DNA from: Streptomyces sp. NBC_00271
GTDB taxonomy: Bacteria > Actinomycetota > Actinomycetes > Streptomycetales > Streptomycetaceae
Direction: 5' to 3'
Assembly (NCBI RefSeq): GCF_036178845.1
Contig: NZ_CP108070.1
Location: forward strand, 8,742,001 to 8,806,000
DNA length: 64,000 nucleotides
Below, piece after piece: positions 36,024-44,318 of the stretch; within the stretch, counting starts at the first letter, position 1, and every line of letters begins with the position of its first letter. The translations under genes and the position numbers were made by a program. Below the pieces are notes generated by a model. That model was not told the origin of the DNA. It searched no databases and saw only the letters and a program-made list of their open reading frames with translations.

Positions 36024-36887
36024 GTGGAGCAGCAGGCCGGTTCGCTGGGCGCGCGCGTTTCCACCGGGTCGGCGGCGCCGGACATCCGTACGACGTCCGT
36101 CCGGGTGCCCGCACAGACACGGGCGGCGGACGTCGAGCGGGAGCGGGGCGTCGCCTCCGACGAGTCCCGGTCCGCCCCCGGGGCCCGTGGCGAGCACACC
36201 CACAGCGAGCAGCCCCTCCCGCACCCCCGCGTGGAGAGCACGCGCCCCGTGGAGACCGCGCGCCCCGTGGTCCAGCGGGCCTCGGTCCGCGGGCAGATCC
36301 TCGACGCCCTGCGCACCGCCCTCGTCGCGGGCGAACTCGCCCCCGGCCAGGTGTACTCGGCGCCCGTGCTCGGCGAACGCTTCGGGGTGTCCGCCACACC
36401 CGTCCGCGAGGCGATGCAGCAGCTCGCCCTCGAAGGCGCCGTCGAGGTCGTACCGAACCGGGGCTTCCGGGTCGTCCGGCGCGGGACGCGCGAGCTGGCC
36501 GAACTCGCCGAGATCCGCGCCCTCCTCGAAGTCCCGGTGGTGCTGCGCCTCGCCCGCACGGTGCCCGCCGCGCGCTGGGCCGAACTGCGCCCGCTCGCCG
36601 AGGCGGCGGCGCGTGCCGCGTCCGCGGGGTGCCGCGCCACCTACGCGGAGTGCGACCGCGCCTTCCACCACGCGATCCTCGCCCTCGCCGGCAACGACCA
36701 GCTCGTGCAGATCGCCGACGACCTGCACCGCCGCGCCCAGTGGCCCCTGGTCGGCGGCCCCGTCCCGCGCGGCCGCGCGGACCTCATGGCCGACGCCGCC
36801 GAGCACCTCGCCCTCCTGGACGCCCTGACCGCCCAGGACCTCCCGGCCGTCCAGTCCCTTGTACGAGAGCACTTCGCCGACGCCTAG
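36024..36887 (+). CDS. GntR-family regulator (FadR/FCD subfamily)
   Basis: 287 residues; GTG start with GGAGGAGG at 5-base spacing. The first 80 residues are a disordered extension. Winged helix about 85-150 (RGQILDALRTALVAGELAPG, GERFGVSATPVREAMQQLAL), then an all-helical FCD effector domain (LAELAEIRALLEVPVVLRLA; Asp/His ligands in CDRAFHHAI and AEHLALLDAL) that usually binds a carboxylate with a metal. Regulated genes are not evident; the divergent neighbour is the iron-regulated FhuF-like gene. Confidence 0.92.
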   Translation: MEQQAGSLGARVSTGSAAPDIRTTSVRVPAQTRAADVERERGVASDESRSAPGARGEHTHSEQPLPHPRVESTRPVETARPVVQRASVRGQILDALRTALVAGELAPGQVYSAPVLGERFGVSATPVREAMQQLALEGAVEVVPNRGFRVVRRGTRELAELAEIRALLEVPVVLRLARTVPAARWAELRPLAEAAARAASAGCRATYAECDRAFHHAILALAGNDQLVQIADDLHRRAQWPLVGGPVPRGRADLMADAAEHLALLDALTAQDLPAVQSLVREHFADA

Positions 36888-37020
36888 GTCCGGCACGTCG
36901 CCTTCCCCCGGCGGACGTCACGGCTCCGTGGGCGCCGGGCAACAGGACGCGCCGCCGGGAACCCGGACGGCCCCGCACGCGTGTCCCCCGGTACCAGCAG
37001 CACACCGGGGGAGAAGACGA

Positions 37021-37319
37021 TGCCCGACCCGTCCTGGCAGGCGATGCAGCAAGCTCAGCAGGCCCAGCGGATCCACCAGAACCACGTACGCCACCATCGC
37101 GCGGCGCACGACATGGCCCGGGCCCACGCCCGTCACACCGGCGCACCCCACACGCACCGCCCCGCGCCGCACACCGGCGCCCGGGGCGGCGGCCTGCGCG
37201 GCCTCCTGGTCCTGATCATCATCGTCGGGGTCGTGGTCTACGTCGCCCACGACCCCGAACTCCGCACCGCGGTGGGGAACTTCGCCCGCAACCTCTTGGC
37301 GCACGTCCAGAGCAACTGA
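37021..37319 (+). CDS. small single-pass membrane protein, His-rich N-terminus
   Basis: 98 residues; ATG at 37021 with GGGGGAG upstream. N-terminal half is rich in Gln, His and Arg (QAMQQAQQAQRIHQNHVRHH), followed by one membrane helix (LLVLIIIVGVVVYVAH) and a short tail. No family recognised. The His-rich segment could bind metal, but that is a guess. It converges on the TPR protein gene. Confidence 0.7.
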
Positions 37320-37408
37320 CCCGGTCCGGCGAACGCGGGGCCGTGACACATGCGGCTCCGCCGCGCGGGCGCGACCAGCCACGATTCACCCGCACCCTCC
37401 GCACCACC

Positions 37409-38182
37409 TCAAGCGGTTGCGGCGGGTGGAGTCAATTGCCGCGCCAGCCACGTCGGCACACCCCCGAGCAACCGGAACAACCGCCCCGCCTCCGCCCGCA
37501 ACCGAGTCGCTTCCGGCTCGACCTCGGCATCCGCGAGCGAGGCCAATGCCGGAGCCGTGCCCACCAAGTACCCCAACTCCTCCCGGATCCGCAGGGATTC
37601 ACGGAACCCGTGCCGCGCCTCGGCCAACTCCCCGTCCCGCAAGGCGAGTCCGGCAAGGTGCCGCCAGGTGAAGGAGAGCAGGAGCGGGTCGCCCTGGGCG
37701 ACAGCGCCCGCGTGGGCACGCCGGTACGCGGCCCGCGCGGCCTGCGGCGACTGCGCGAGGTTCTCGGCGAGCAGCCCGCGCCGGAAGTCCAGCAGCGCCC
37801 GCCCCGGCGCCCCCGGGGCGATCAGCGCGGCGGCCCGCCCGAGCGCGGCCCGAGCCTCGTCCGCCCGGTCGCGCACCCCGAGCAGCGTGGCCGCGTACGC
37901 GAGCTGCCCGCGCTCACAGGCCGCCGCCCCGCGCTCGTCGTCGCTGTGGGCCACCGCCTCCGCCGTCCGCAGCGCGTCCTCCGCCTCGGCCCAGCCCTGC
38001 TCGGTGTACAGGCACCGTTCGACGAGGAGCGAGGCTCTCTGCAGTGCGGGGCCCGCCGTCCCGGGCTGGAGCAGTGCGGCCGCGTCGACCCAGCAGGCGC
38101 GCGAGCGCAGCCGCCATACCGCGGTCTGGAGTGGATCGTCCCCTGCGTTCGTTCCGGAACCAGACATGGCGGTATGCGCCAC
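37409..38182 (-). CDS. TPR-like helical protein
   Basis: 257 residues; GTG at 38182 with GGGGAGGG four bases upstream, preferred over ATG 38200 and ATG 38167. Entire length is Ala/Leu/Arg-rich helical hairpins of TPR type (AEAEDALRTAEAVAHSDDE, AARAAYRRAHAGAVAQGDP, AEARHGFRESLRIREELG). No catalytic or DNA-binding domain. Similar TPR proteins act as scaffolds or as sensor halves of regulators. No operon partner is evident. Confidence 0.7.
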   Translation of the reverse strand: MAHTAMSGSGTNAGDDPLQTAVWRLRSRACWVDAAALLQPGTAGPALQRASLLVERCLYTEQGWAEAEDALRTAEAVAHSDDERGAAACERGQLAYAATLLGVRDRADEARAALGRAAALIAPGAPGRALLDFRRGLLAENLAQSPQAARAAYRRAHAGAVAQGDPLLLSFTWRHLAGLALRDGELAEARHGFRESLRIREELGYLVGTAPALASLADAEVEPEATRLRAEAGRLFRLLGGVPTWLARQLTPPAATA

Positions 38183-38331
38183 GTTGCCCTCCCCGAGCAC
38201 GCCATTGAGCTGTTGAGTGGTGGCATCTCAGCACGGATCGCGGTACCCGGCCAAGGGGGTGGGTGAAGGATTTCACAAAGTCGTGGGACTGGTGCGGCAC
38301 TTGCTGACACGCGCCGCACGGACCCGTGACC

Positions 38332-40005
38332 TCAGCTCATGCGCAACGCGAGGAAGAAGTCGAGCTTGTCCTCGAGGCGGGAGAGGTCCCGGCCCGTCAA
38401 CTGCTCGATGCGGCCCACCCGGTAGCGCAGTGTGTTGACGTGCAGGTGGAGCCGCGTGGCGCAGCGCGTCCAGGAGCCGTCGCAGTCGAGGAACGCCTCC
38501 AGGGTGGGGATGAGTTCGGCGCGGTGGCGGCGGTCGTAGTCGCGGAGCGGGTCGAGCAGGCGTGCGGTGAAGGCGCGGCGTACGTCGTCCGGCACGAAGG
38601 GCAGCAGGAGGACGTGCGAGGCCAGCTCCTGGTGTCCGGCCGCGCAGACCCGGCCGGGGCGGGCGGCGGCGACCCGGCGCGCGTGCCGGGCCTCCTCCAG
38701 GGCGCCGCGCAGCCCCTCGGCCGAGTGCACGGCGGCGCTGACGCCGAGCGTGAGCCGCCCGTCGTCGTTCAGGCCGGCCGACAGCGGGTCGCGTACGGCC
38801 TCCAGGAGGGTGTCCGCGAGGATGCCCGACTCGGAGCCGTCGTGCTCCGCGGAGACCGCCGGAAGAGGGACGAGCGCGATCGCCTCCTCACCCGTATGGG
38901 CGACGGCGATCCGGTCGGAGTGCTCGGGGCCGCTGGTCAGCGGGTCGACGAGGATCTCCTCCAGGAGCGACTGGGCGACCGGCCCGCCCTCGACCTCGCC
39001 GCCGTCCCACTCGACGCGGGCCACCACCACCTGCCAGTGCGGTGCGGCGCCGAGCCCGGGCAGCAGCACCGGCGCGGCGACGCGCAGCCGGGCCGCGATC
39101 TCCGCGGGGGCCGCCCCCGTCTGCACCAGTTCGAGGACCTCCTGCGCGAGCCGGCGCCGTACCGTGCGCGCCGCGTCCCGCCGGTCCCGCTCGACCGCGA
39201 TCAGCTGGGTGACGCCCTGGAGCAGGTCGAGCCGCTCCGCGGGCCAGTCCCCGGCGTCCGCCTCGACCGCGAGCAGCCAGTCGGAGAGCACCGTCTCGCG
39301 TACGTCGCGGGAGGCGGCCGCGGAGCGCCCGGAGGAGCGGATCGGGAAGAGGGAGTAGGTCGTCGTGCCCAGGAGCACCCGGTGCGGTCCGCGTCGCCCG
39401 GTGCGCGCCGCCGCGAGGTGTTCCGCGGCCAGCTTCGCGGACACGTCGGCGGGCAGCGCGGCCCCGGCGAGCTTCGAACCGGCGATGGGGCGTCCGGTGG
39501 GGGAGAGCACCCAGGCCCGCAGGTCCAGGTCGGTGCCGAGCAGGTCGAGGACCACGTCGGGGCCGCCGCCCGCCGGGCCGGACGTCATCATCCGCCGGTG
39601 CCGGTCCACCACGGCCGCGAGGTCCCCGGCGCGCTCGCCCGAGACCTGGCGTACGACATGCTCGGTGATCGTCGCGAACGCCACCGACTCGTGCACGGCG
39701 AACAGCGGCAGCCGGTGCCGCACGCAGGCCAGGACGAGGTCCTCCGGGATGTCGCCGAGCTCCGCCTCACCGGCGGCGAGGGCCGCGACCCCGGCGGCCG
39801 CCAGGATCCGTACGAAGGGCTCGGAGTCCGCGGCGCCGTGCCGCCAGGCGAGCCCGGTGAGGACCAGCTCGCCGCCGGAGAGATAGCGGCTGGGGTCCTT
39901 GAGGTCCGTGGTCATCACACCGCGTACGGTGCGGTCCAGCTCGTCCTCGCCGCCGAGCAGCCGCAGGCCCAGCGCGTCGGTGTCCAGCAGTGCGCGCAGC
40001 CGCAT
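38332..40005 (-). CDS. PucR-family transcriptional regulator of purine catabolism
   Basis: 557 residues; ATG at 40005 (MRLRALLDTDALGL). N-terminal PucR domain about 1-120 (DRTVRGVMTTDLKDPSRYLS, GGELVLTGLAWR), a middle GGDEF-like region, and the C-terminal HTH_30 domain (LEAFLDCDGSWTRCATRLHL, HVNTLRYRVGRIEQLTG). It is divergent from the xanthine dehydrogenase operon, as expected for a PucR that senses a purine breakdown intermediate and controls the operon. The 342-base space between contains a TTTCC-ATA-GGAAA palindrome and two AATCTAC elements that could be its sites. Confidence 0.92.
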   Translation of the reverse strand: MRLRALLDTDALGLRLLGGEDELDRTVRGVMTTDLKDPSRYLSGGELVLTGLAWRHGAADSEPFVRILAAAGVAALAAGEAELGDIPEDLVLACVRHRLPLFAVHESVAFATITEHVVRQVSGERAGDLAAVVDRHRRMMTSGPAGGGPDVVLDLLGTDLDLRAWVLSPTGRPIAGSKLAGAALPADVSAKLAAEHLAAARTGRRGPHRVLLGTTTYSLFPIRSSGRSAAASRDVRETVLSDWLLAVEADAGDWPAERLDLLQGVTQLIAVERDRRDAARTVRRRLAQEVLELVQTGAAPAEIAARLRVAAPVLLPGLGAAPHWQVVVARVEWDGGEVEGGPVAQSLLEEILVDPLTSGPEHSDRIAVAHTGEEAIALVPLPAVSAEHDGSESGILADTLLEAVRDPLSAGLNDDGRLTLGVSAAVHSAEGLRGALEEARHARRVAAARPGRVCAAGHQELASHVLLLPFVPDDVRRAFTARLLDPLRDYDRRHRAELIPTLEAFLDCDGSWTRCATRLHLHVNTLRYRVGRIEQLTGRDLSRLEDKLDFFLALRMS

Positions 40006-40347
40006 TCTCGTCGCCGCCGTTCTTGTCTCGAAATCTACGATGGATCTGAAGGTGAGCAATGGGCGAGCGGGTCCGCGAGCCGTACTCCCTGGTCCCAGCG
40101 TGTGCTGGATGTTTCCTGTCGTTTCCATAGGAAAACGAGGAGGTTACTGATGACCTCCGTTCATACGAATCTACAAGATGACCGCCCTGGCCAGCCAACT
40201 CCTTCATGGTTTCGGTGACTGACCCCGGTGGAGGACAGCGCGGTGTACTGACCTCACTCCACGTGAACAACTCATGAACGAGCCCGGGCCGCCGCACACG
40301 ATCTGGCTTGATCAGAACGACCCACGATACGAAGAAGAGAGCCACTC
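40006..40347. other. divergent regulatory region between pucR-like gene and xdh operon
   Basis: Holds the palindrome TTTCCATAGGAAA at 40122-40134, a pair of similar sites AAATCTACGATGGA (about 40031) and GAATCTACAAGATG (about 40165), and a 22-codon ORF with a strong RBS at 40150-40218. Transcripts for both genes must start here. Confidence 0.5.
40150..40218 (+). CDS. 22-residue small ORF with strong RBS upstream of the xdh operon
   Basis: ATG at 40150 is preceded by GAGGAGG at ideal spacing. It encodes 22 residues (starts MTSVHTNLQDD, ends PSWFR) and stops at TGA 40216-40218, 129 bases ahead of the xdh FAD subunit start. No similarity recognised. Could be a leader peptide affecting the operon or a small independent product. 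Confidence 0.4.
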   Translation: MTSVHTNLQDDRPGQPTPSWFR

Positions 40348-41238
40348 ATGGACTTCCTTCGCCCCGCCAGCTGGGAGGAGGCGCTCGCCGCGAAGGCCGA
40401 GCACCCCACCGCTGTGCCGATTGCGGGTGGCACCGATGTGATGGTCGAGATCAACTTCGATCACCGTCGGCCCGAGTACCTCCTCGACCTGAACCGCGTC
40501 GGCGAGCTGAGCGAGTGGGAGGTCGGCGAGGAGAGCGTGCGCCTGGGCGCCTCCGTCCCGTACACCCGGATCATGGAGGACCTCCGCGGCGAGCTCCCCG
40601 GCCTGGCCCTGGCCTCCCACACCGTGGCCTCTCCGCAGATCCGCAACCGCGGCGGCGTCGGTGGCAACCTCGGCACCGCCTCCCCGGCCGGCGACGCCCA
40701 CCCCGCCCTCCTCGCGGCCGGCGCCGAGGTCGAGGCCGAGTCCGTACGGGGAACGCGGCTGATCCCGATCGACGCGTTCTACACCGGCGTGAAGCGCAAC
40801 GCGCTCGCGCCCGACGAGCTGATCCGCGCCGTCCACATCAAGAAGGCCGACGGCCCCCAGCAGTACTCCAAGGTCGGCACCCGCAACGCCATGGTGATCG
40901 CGGTCTGCGCCTTCGGCCTGGCCCTGCACCCCTCCACCCGTACGGTCCGCACCGGCATCGGCTCCGCCGCGCCCACGCCGGTCCGCGCCAAGGCCGCCGA
41001 GGAGTTCCTGAACGCCGCGCTCGACGAGGGCGGCTTCTGGGACAACGGCAAGATCATCACCCCGTCGGTCGCCAAGCAGTTCGCGGACCTCTGCTCCGCC
41101 GCCTGCAACCCGATCGACGACGTCCGGGGCACCGCGAGCTACCGCCGCCACGCGGTCGGCATCATGGCCCGCCGCACCCTGACCTGGACCTGGGAGTCGT
41201 ACCGCGGCACCGCCGCCCACACGGAGGGAGTCGCGTAA
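40348..41238 (+). CDS. xanthine dehydrogenase FAD-binding subunit
   Basis: 296 residues. FAD-binding domain of the molybdopterin dehydrogenase family: VPIAGGTDVMVEI and GGVGGNLGTASPAGDAHPAL contact the FAD diphosphate; the CO_deh_flav_C domain follows (about 170-280). It transfers electrons from the iron-sulfur subunit to NAD+. ATG behind AAGAAGAGAG. Its stop TAA overlaps the next ATG by one base (TAATG), so translation of the next subunit is coupled. Confidence 0.94.
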   Translation: MDFLRPASWEEALAAKAEHPTAVPIAGGTDVMVEINFDHRRPEYLLDLNRVGELSEWEVGEESVRLGASVPYTRIMEDLRGELPGLALASHTVASPQIRNRGGVGGNLGTASPAGDAHPALLAAGAEVEAESVRGTRLIPIDAFYTGVKRNALAPDELIRAVHIKKADGPQQYSKVGTRNAMVIAVCAFGLALHPSTRTVRTGIGSAAPTPVRAKAAEEFLNAALDEGGFWDNGKIITPSVAKQFADLCSAACNPIDDVRGTASYRRHAVGIMARRTLTWTWESYRGTAAHTEGVA

Positions 41239-41822
41239 TGCGTGTCAATTTCACGGTCAACGGCCGTCCCCAGGAAGCCGACGACGTGTGGGAGGGCGAG
41301 TCCCTGCTGTACGTGCTGCGCGAGCGCCTGGGCCTGCCCGGCTCCAAGAACGCCTGCGAGCAGGGCGAGTGCGGTTCCTGCACGGTCCGCCTCGACGGTG
41401 TGCCGGTGTGTTCGTGTCTGGTCGCGGCCGGCCAGGTCGAGGGCCGCGAGGTCGTCACGGTCGAGGGCCTCGCGGAGTTCGCCAAGCAGCGCGCGGAGCA
41501 CGGCGGTTGCGCGACCGGATCCTGCGGCACCTCGCTGGACGAGGCCAGGCGCTGGGAGTCGAAGCCCCAGGACTCCCACACCGGCGAGGGCGGACAACTC
41601 TCGCCGATCCAGCAGGCGTTCATCGACGCAGGCGCCGTCCAGTGCGGCTTCTGCACCCCGGGTCTGCTGGTCGCCGCCGACGAGATGCTGGAGCGCAACC
41701 CCACGCCGACCGACGCGGACATCCGCGAGGCGCTCTCCGGCAACCTGTGCCGGTGCACCGGCTACGAGAAGATCATGGACGCGGTCCGCCTCGCGGCCGC
41801 CCGGCAGTCCGAGGCGGTCTGA
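41238..41822 (+). CDS. xanthine dehydrogenase [2Fe-2S] subunit with extra Cys insertion
   Basis: 194 residues. Plant-ferredoxin-type cluster ligands CEQGECGSC...C and the second cluster domain QCGFCTPG...CRCTGY are both present. Between them, about residues 85-130, is an insertion relative to the usual small subunit, containing GGCATGSCGTS, i.e. two additional cysteines, and a Glu/Lys-rich linker. The subunit carries electrons from the molybdenum centre to FAD. It starts in a one-base overlap with the FAD subunit and ends two bases before the large subunit start. Confidence 0.94.
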   Translation: MRVNFTVNGRPQEADDVWEGESLLYVLRERLGLPGSKNACEQGECGSCTVRLDGVPVCSCLVAAGQVEGREVVTVEGLAEFAKQRAEHGGCATGSCGTSLDEARRWESKPQDSHTGEGGQLSPIQQAFIDAGAVQCGFCTPGLLVAADEMLERNPTPTDADIREALSGNLCRCTGYEKIMDAVRLAAARQSEAV

Positions 41823-41824
41823 CC

Positions 41825-44209
41825 ATGGGAACCACGGGTACACCCACCAACCTCACGCAGGGCTCCAAGACCAGGGGCGGCATCGGCGAGTCGACGCTCC
41901 GCCCGGACGGCATCCTCAAGGTCACCGGCGAGTTCGCGTACTCGTCCGACATGTGGCACGAGGACATGCTCTGGGGGCAGATCCTGCGCTCCACGGTCGC
42001 CCACGCCGAGATCGTCTCCATCGACACCGGCGAGGCCCTCGCGACGCCCGGCGTCTACGCCGTCATGACGTACGACGACCTGCCGACCGAGGTGAAGAAC
42101 TACGGCCTGGAGATCCAGGACACCCCGGTCCTCGCGCACGGCAAGGTCCGCCACCACGGTGAGCCGGTCGCGATCGTCGCCGCCGACCACCCGGAGACCG
42201 CGCGCCGCGCCGCCGCCAAGATCAAGGTGGAGTACCGCGAGCTGCCGGTCATCACGGACGAGGCGTCCGCGACCGCGCCGGACGCGATCCTGATCCACGA
42301 GGGCCGCGACGACCACCACATCGGCCACGTCCCGCACCCGAACATCGTGCACCGCCAGCCGATCGTCCGCGGCAACGTCGAAGAGGCCGCGAAGAAGGCC
42401 GACTTCGTCGTCAAGGGCGAGTACACCTTCGGCATGCAGGACCAGGCGTTCCTGGGCCCCGAGTCCGGTCTCGCCGTGCCCGCCGAGGACGGTGGCGTCG
42501 ACCTCTACATCGCCACCCAGTGGCTGCACTCCGACCTGCGCCAGATCGCGCCCGTCCTCGGCCTGCCCGAGGACAAGGTCCGGATGACGCTCTCGGGCGT
42601 CGGCGGCGCGTTCGGCGGACGCGAGGACCTGTCGATGCAGATCCACGCCTGCCTGCTCGCGCTGCGCACCGGCAAGCCCGTCAAGATCGTCTACAACCGT
42701 TTCGAGTCCTTCTTCGGGCACGTCCACCGCCACCCCGCGAAGCTTTACTACGAGCACGGGGCGACCAAGGACGGCAAGCTCACCCACCTGAAGGCCCGGA
42801 TCGTCCTGGACGGCGGCGCCTACGCCTCCGCCTCCCCGGCGGTCGTCGGCAACGCCTCCTCGCTGGGCGCGGGCCCGTACGTCATCGACAACGTCGACAT
42901 CGAGGCCATCGCCCTCTACACCAACAACCCGCCCTGCGGCGCCATGCGCGGCTTCGGCGCGGTCCAGGCCTGCTTCGCCTACGAGGCCCAGATGGACAAG
43001 CTCGCCGACAAGGTGGGCATGGACCGGGTGGCCTTCCGCCAGCTCAACGCGATGGAGCAGGGCACCGTCATGCCGACCGGGCAGGTCGTCGACTCGCCGG
43101 CCCCGGTCGCCGAACTCCTGCGCCGGGTCAAGGCGATGCCCATGCCGCCGGAGCAGCAGTGGCTCACCGCCGGCGAGGCGGCCGACGTACGGCAGCTGCC
43201 GGGCGGCCTCTCCAACACCACGCACGGCGAGGGCGTCGTACGCGGTGTCGGCTACGCGGTCGGCATCAAGAACGTCGGCTTCTCCGAAGGCTTCGACGAC
43301 TACTCGACGGCCAAGGTCCGCATGGAGGTCGTCGGCGGCGAGCCGGTCGCGACCGTGCACACCGCGATGGCGGAGGTCGGCCAGGGCGGTGTCACCGTCC
43401 ACGCGCAGATCGCCCGCACCGAGCTGGGTGTCACCCAGGTGACCATCCAGCCGGCCGACACCCAGGTGGGCAGCGCCGGTTCGACGTCCGCGTCGCGGCA
43501 GACGTACGTCACCGGTGGCGCCGTCAAGAACTCCTGCGAGCTCGTCCGCGAGAAGGTCCTGGAGCTGGGCCGCCGCAAGTTCGGTACGTACCACCCCGCC
43601 TGGGCGACCGCGGAGCTGCTCCTGGAGGGCGGCAAGGTTGTCACCGACGGCGGCGAGGTCCTGGCCGACCTGGTGGACGTGCTCGGCGACGAGTCCGTCG
43701 AGATCGAGGCCGAGTGGCGGCACCGCCCGACCGAGGCCTTCGACCTGCGCACCGGACAGGGCTTCGGCCACGTCCAGTACACGTTCGCCGCGCACCGCGC
43801 GGTCGTCGAGGTCGACACCGAACTCGGGCTGGTCAAGGTCATCGAGCTGGCCTGCGCCCAGGACGTCGGCAAGGCACTCAACCCGCTGTCCGTCGTCGGC
43901 CAGATCCAGGGTGGCACCACCCAGGGCCTGGGCATCGCGGTCATGGAGGAGATCATCGTCGACCCCAAGACCGCGAAGGTGAAGAACCCCTCCTTCACGG
44001 ACTATCTGATCCCCACGATTCTCGACACGCCGACCATCCCGGTCGACGTGCTCGAACTCGCCGACGACCACGCCCCGTACGGGCTCCGTGGCATCGGCGA
44101 GGCCCCGACCCTGTCGTCCACCCCGGCCGTCCTCGCGGCGATCCGGAACGCGACGGGTCTGGAGCTCAACAGGACGCCGGTACGCCCCGAGCACCTGACC
44201 GGCAAGTAA
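41825..44209 (+). CDS. xanthine dehydrogenase molybdopterin-binding large subunit
   Basis: 794 residues. Aldehyde oxidase/xanthine dehydrogenase N-terminal a/b hammerhead (DGILKVTGEFAYSSDM ... AIVAADHPETARRAA) followed by the large molybdopterin domain (GVGGAFGGREDL, PCGAMRGFGAVQ, GSAGSTSASRQ) and the catalytic Glu in LRGIGEAPTLSSTPAV. Hydroxylates hypoxanthine and xanthine to uric acid. Co-translated with the two small subunits; cofactor insertion is served by the XdhC gene downstream. Confidence 0.95.
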   Translation: MGTTGTPTNLTQGSKTRGGIGESTLRPDGILKVTGEFAYSSDMWHEDMLWGQILRSTVAHAEIVSIDTGEALATPGVYAVMTYDDLPTEVKNYGLEIQDTPVLAHGKVRHHGEPVAIVAADHPETARRAAAKIKVEYRELPVITDEASATAPDAILIHEGRDDHHIGHVPHPNIVHRQPIVRGNVEEAAKKADFVVKGEYTFGMQDQAFLGPESGLAVPAEDGGVDLYIATQWLHSDLRQIAPVLGLPEDKVRMTLSGVGGAFGGREDLSMQIHACLLALRTGKPVKIVYNRFESFFGHVHRHPAKLYYEHGATKDGKLTHLKARIVLDGGAYASASPAVVGNASSLGAGPYVIDNVDIEAIALYTNNPPCGAMRGFGAVQACFAYEAQMDKLADKVGMDRVAFRQLNAMEQGTVMPTGQVVDSPAPVAELLRRVKAMPMPPEQQWLTAGEAADVRQLPGGLSNTTHGEGVVRGVGYAVGIKNVGFSEGFDDYSTAKVRMEVVGGEPVATVHTAMAEVGQGGVTVHAQIARTELGVTQVTIQPADTQVGSAGSTSASRQTYVTGGAVKNSCELVREKVLELGRRKFGTYHPAWATAELLLEGGKVVTDGGEVLADLVDVLGDESVEIEAEWRHRPTEAFDLRTGQGFGHVQYTFAAHRAVVEVDTELGLVKVIELACAQDVGKALNPLSVVGQIQGGTTQGLGIAVMEEIIVDPKTAKVKNPSFTDYLIPTILDTPTIPVDVLELADDHAPYGLRGIGEAPTLSSTPAVLAAIRNATGLELNRTPVRPEHLTGK

Positions 44210-44262
44210 CCCTCTGTTCGTCTCGGGCCGTCCCCCGGGTCGTGCACCATCCCAAATCCCGC

Positions 44263-44281
44263 AGCAACCACCGTGGTTGCT
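44263..44281 (+). promoter_or_regulatory. 19-base inverted repeat between xdh and permease genes
   Basis: AGCAACCACCGTGGTTGCT: 9-base arms around a C. It lies 54 bases after the dehydrogenase stop and 38 bases before the permease start. It could be an RNA hairpin adjusting expression within the operon, or an operator. Confidence 0.5.
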
Positions 44282-44318
44282 GACGCGGGTGCCCCTGTGA
44301 ACCTTGGGAGATGGCACC

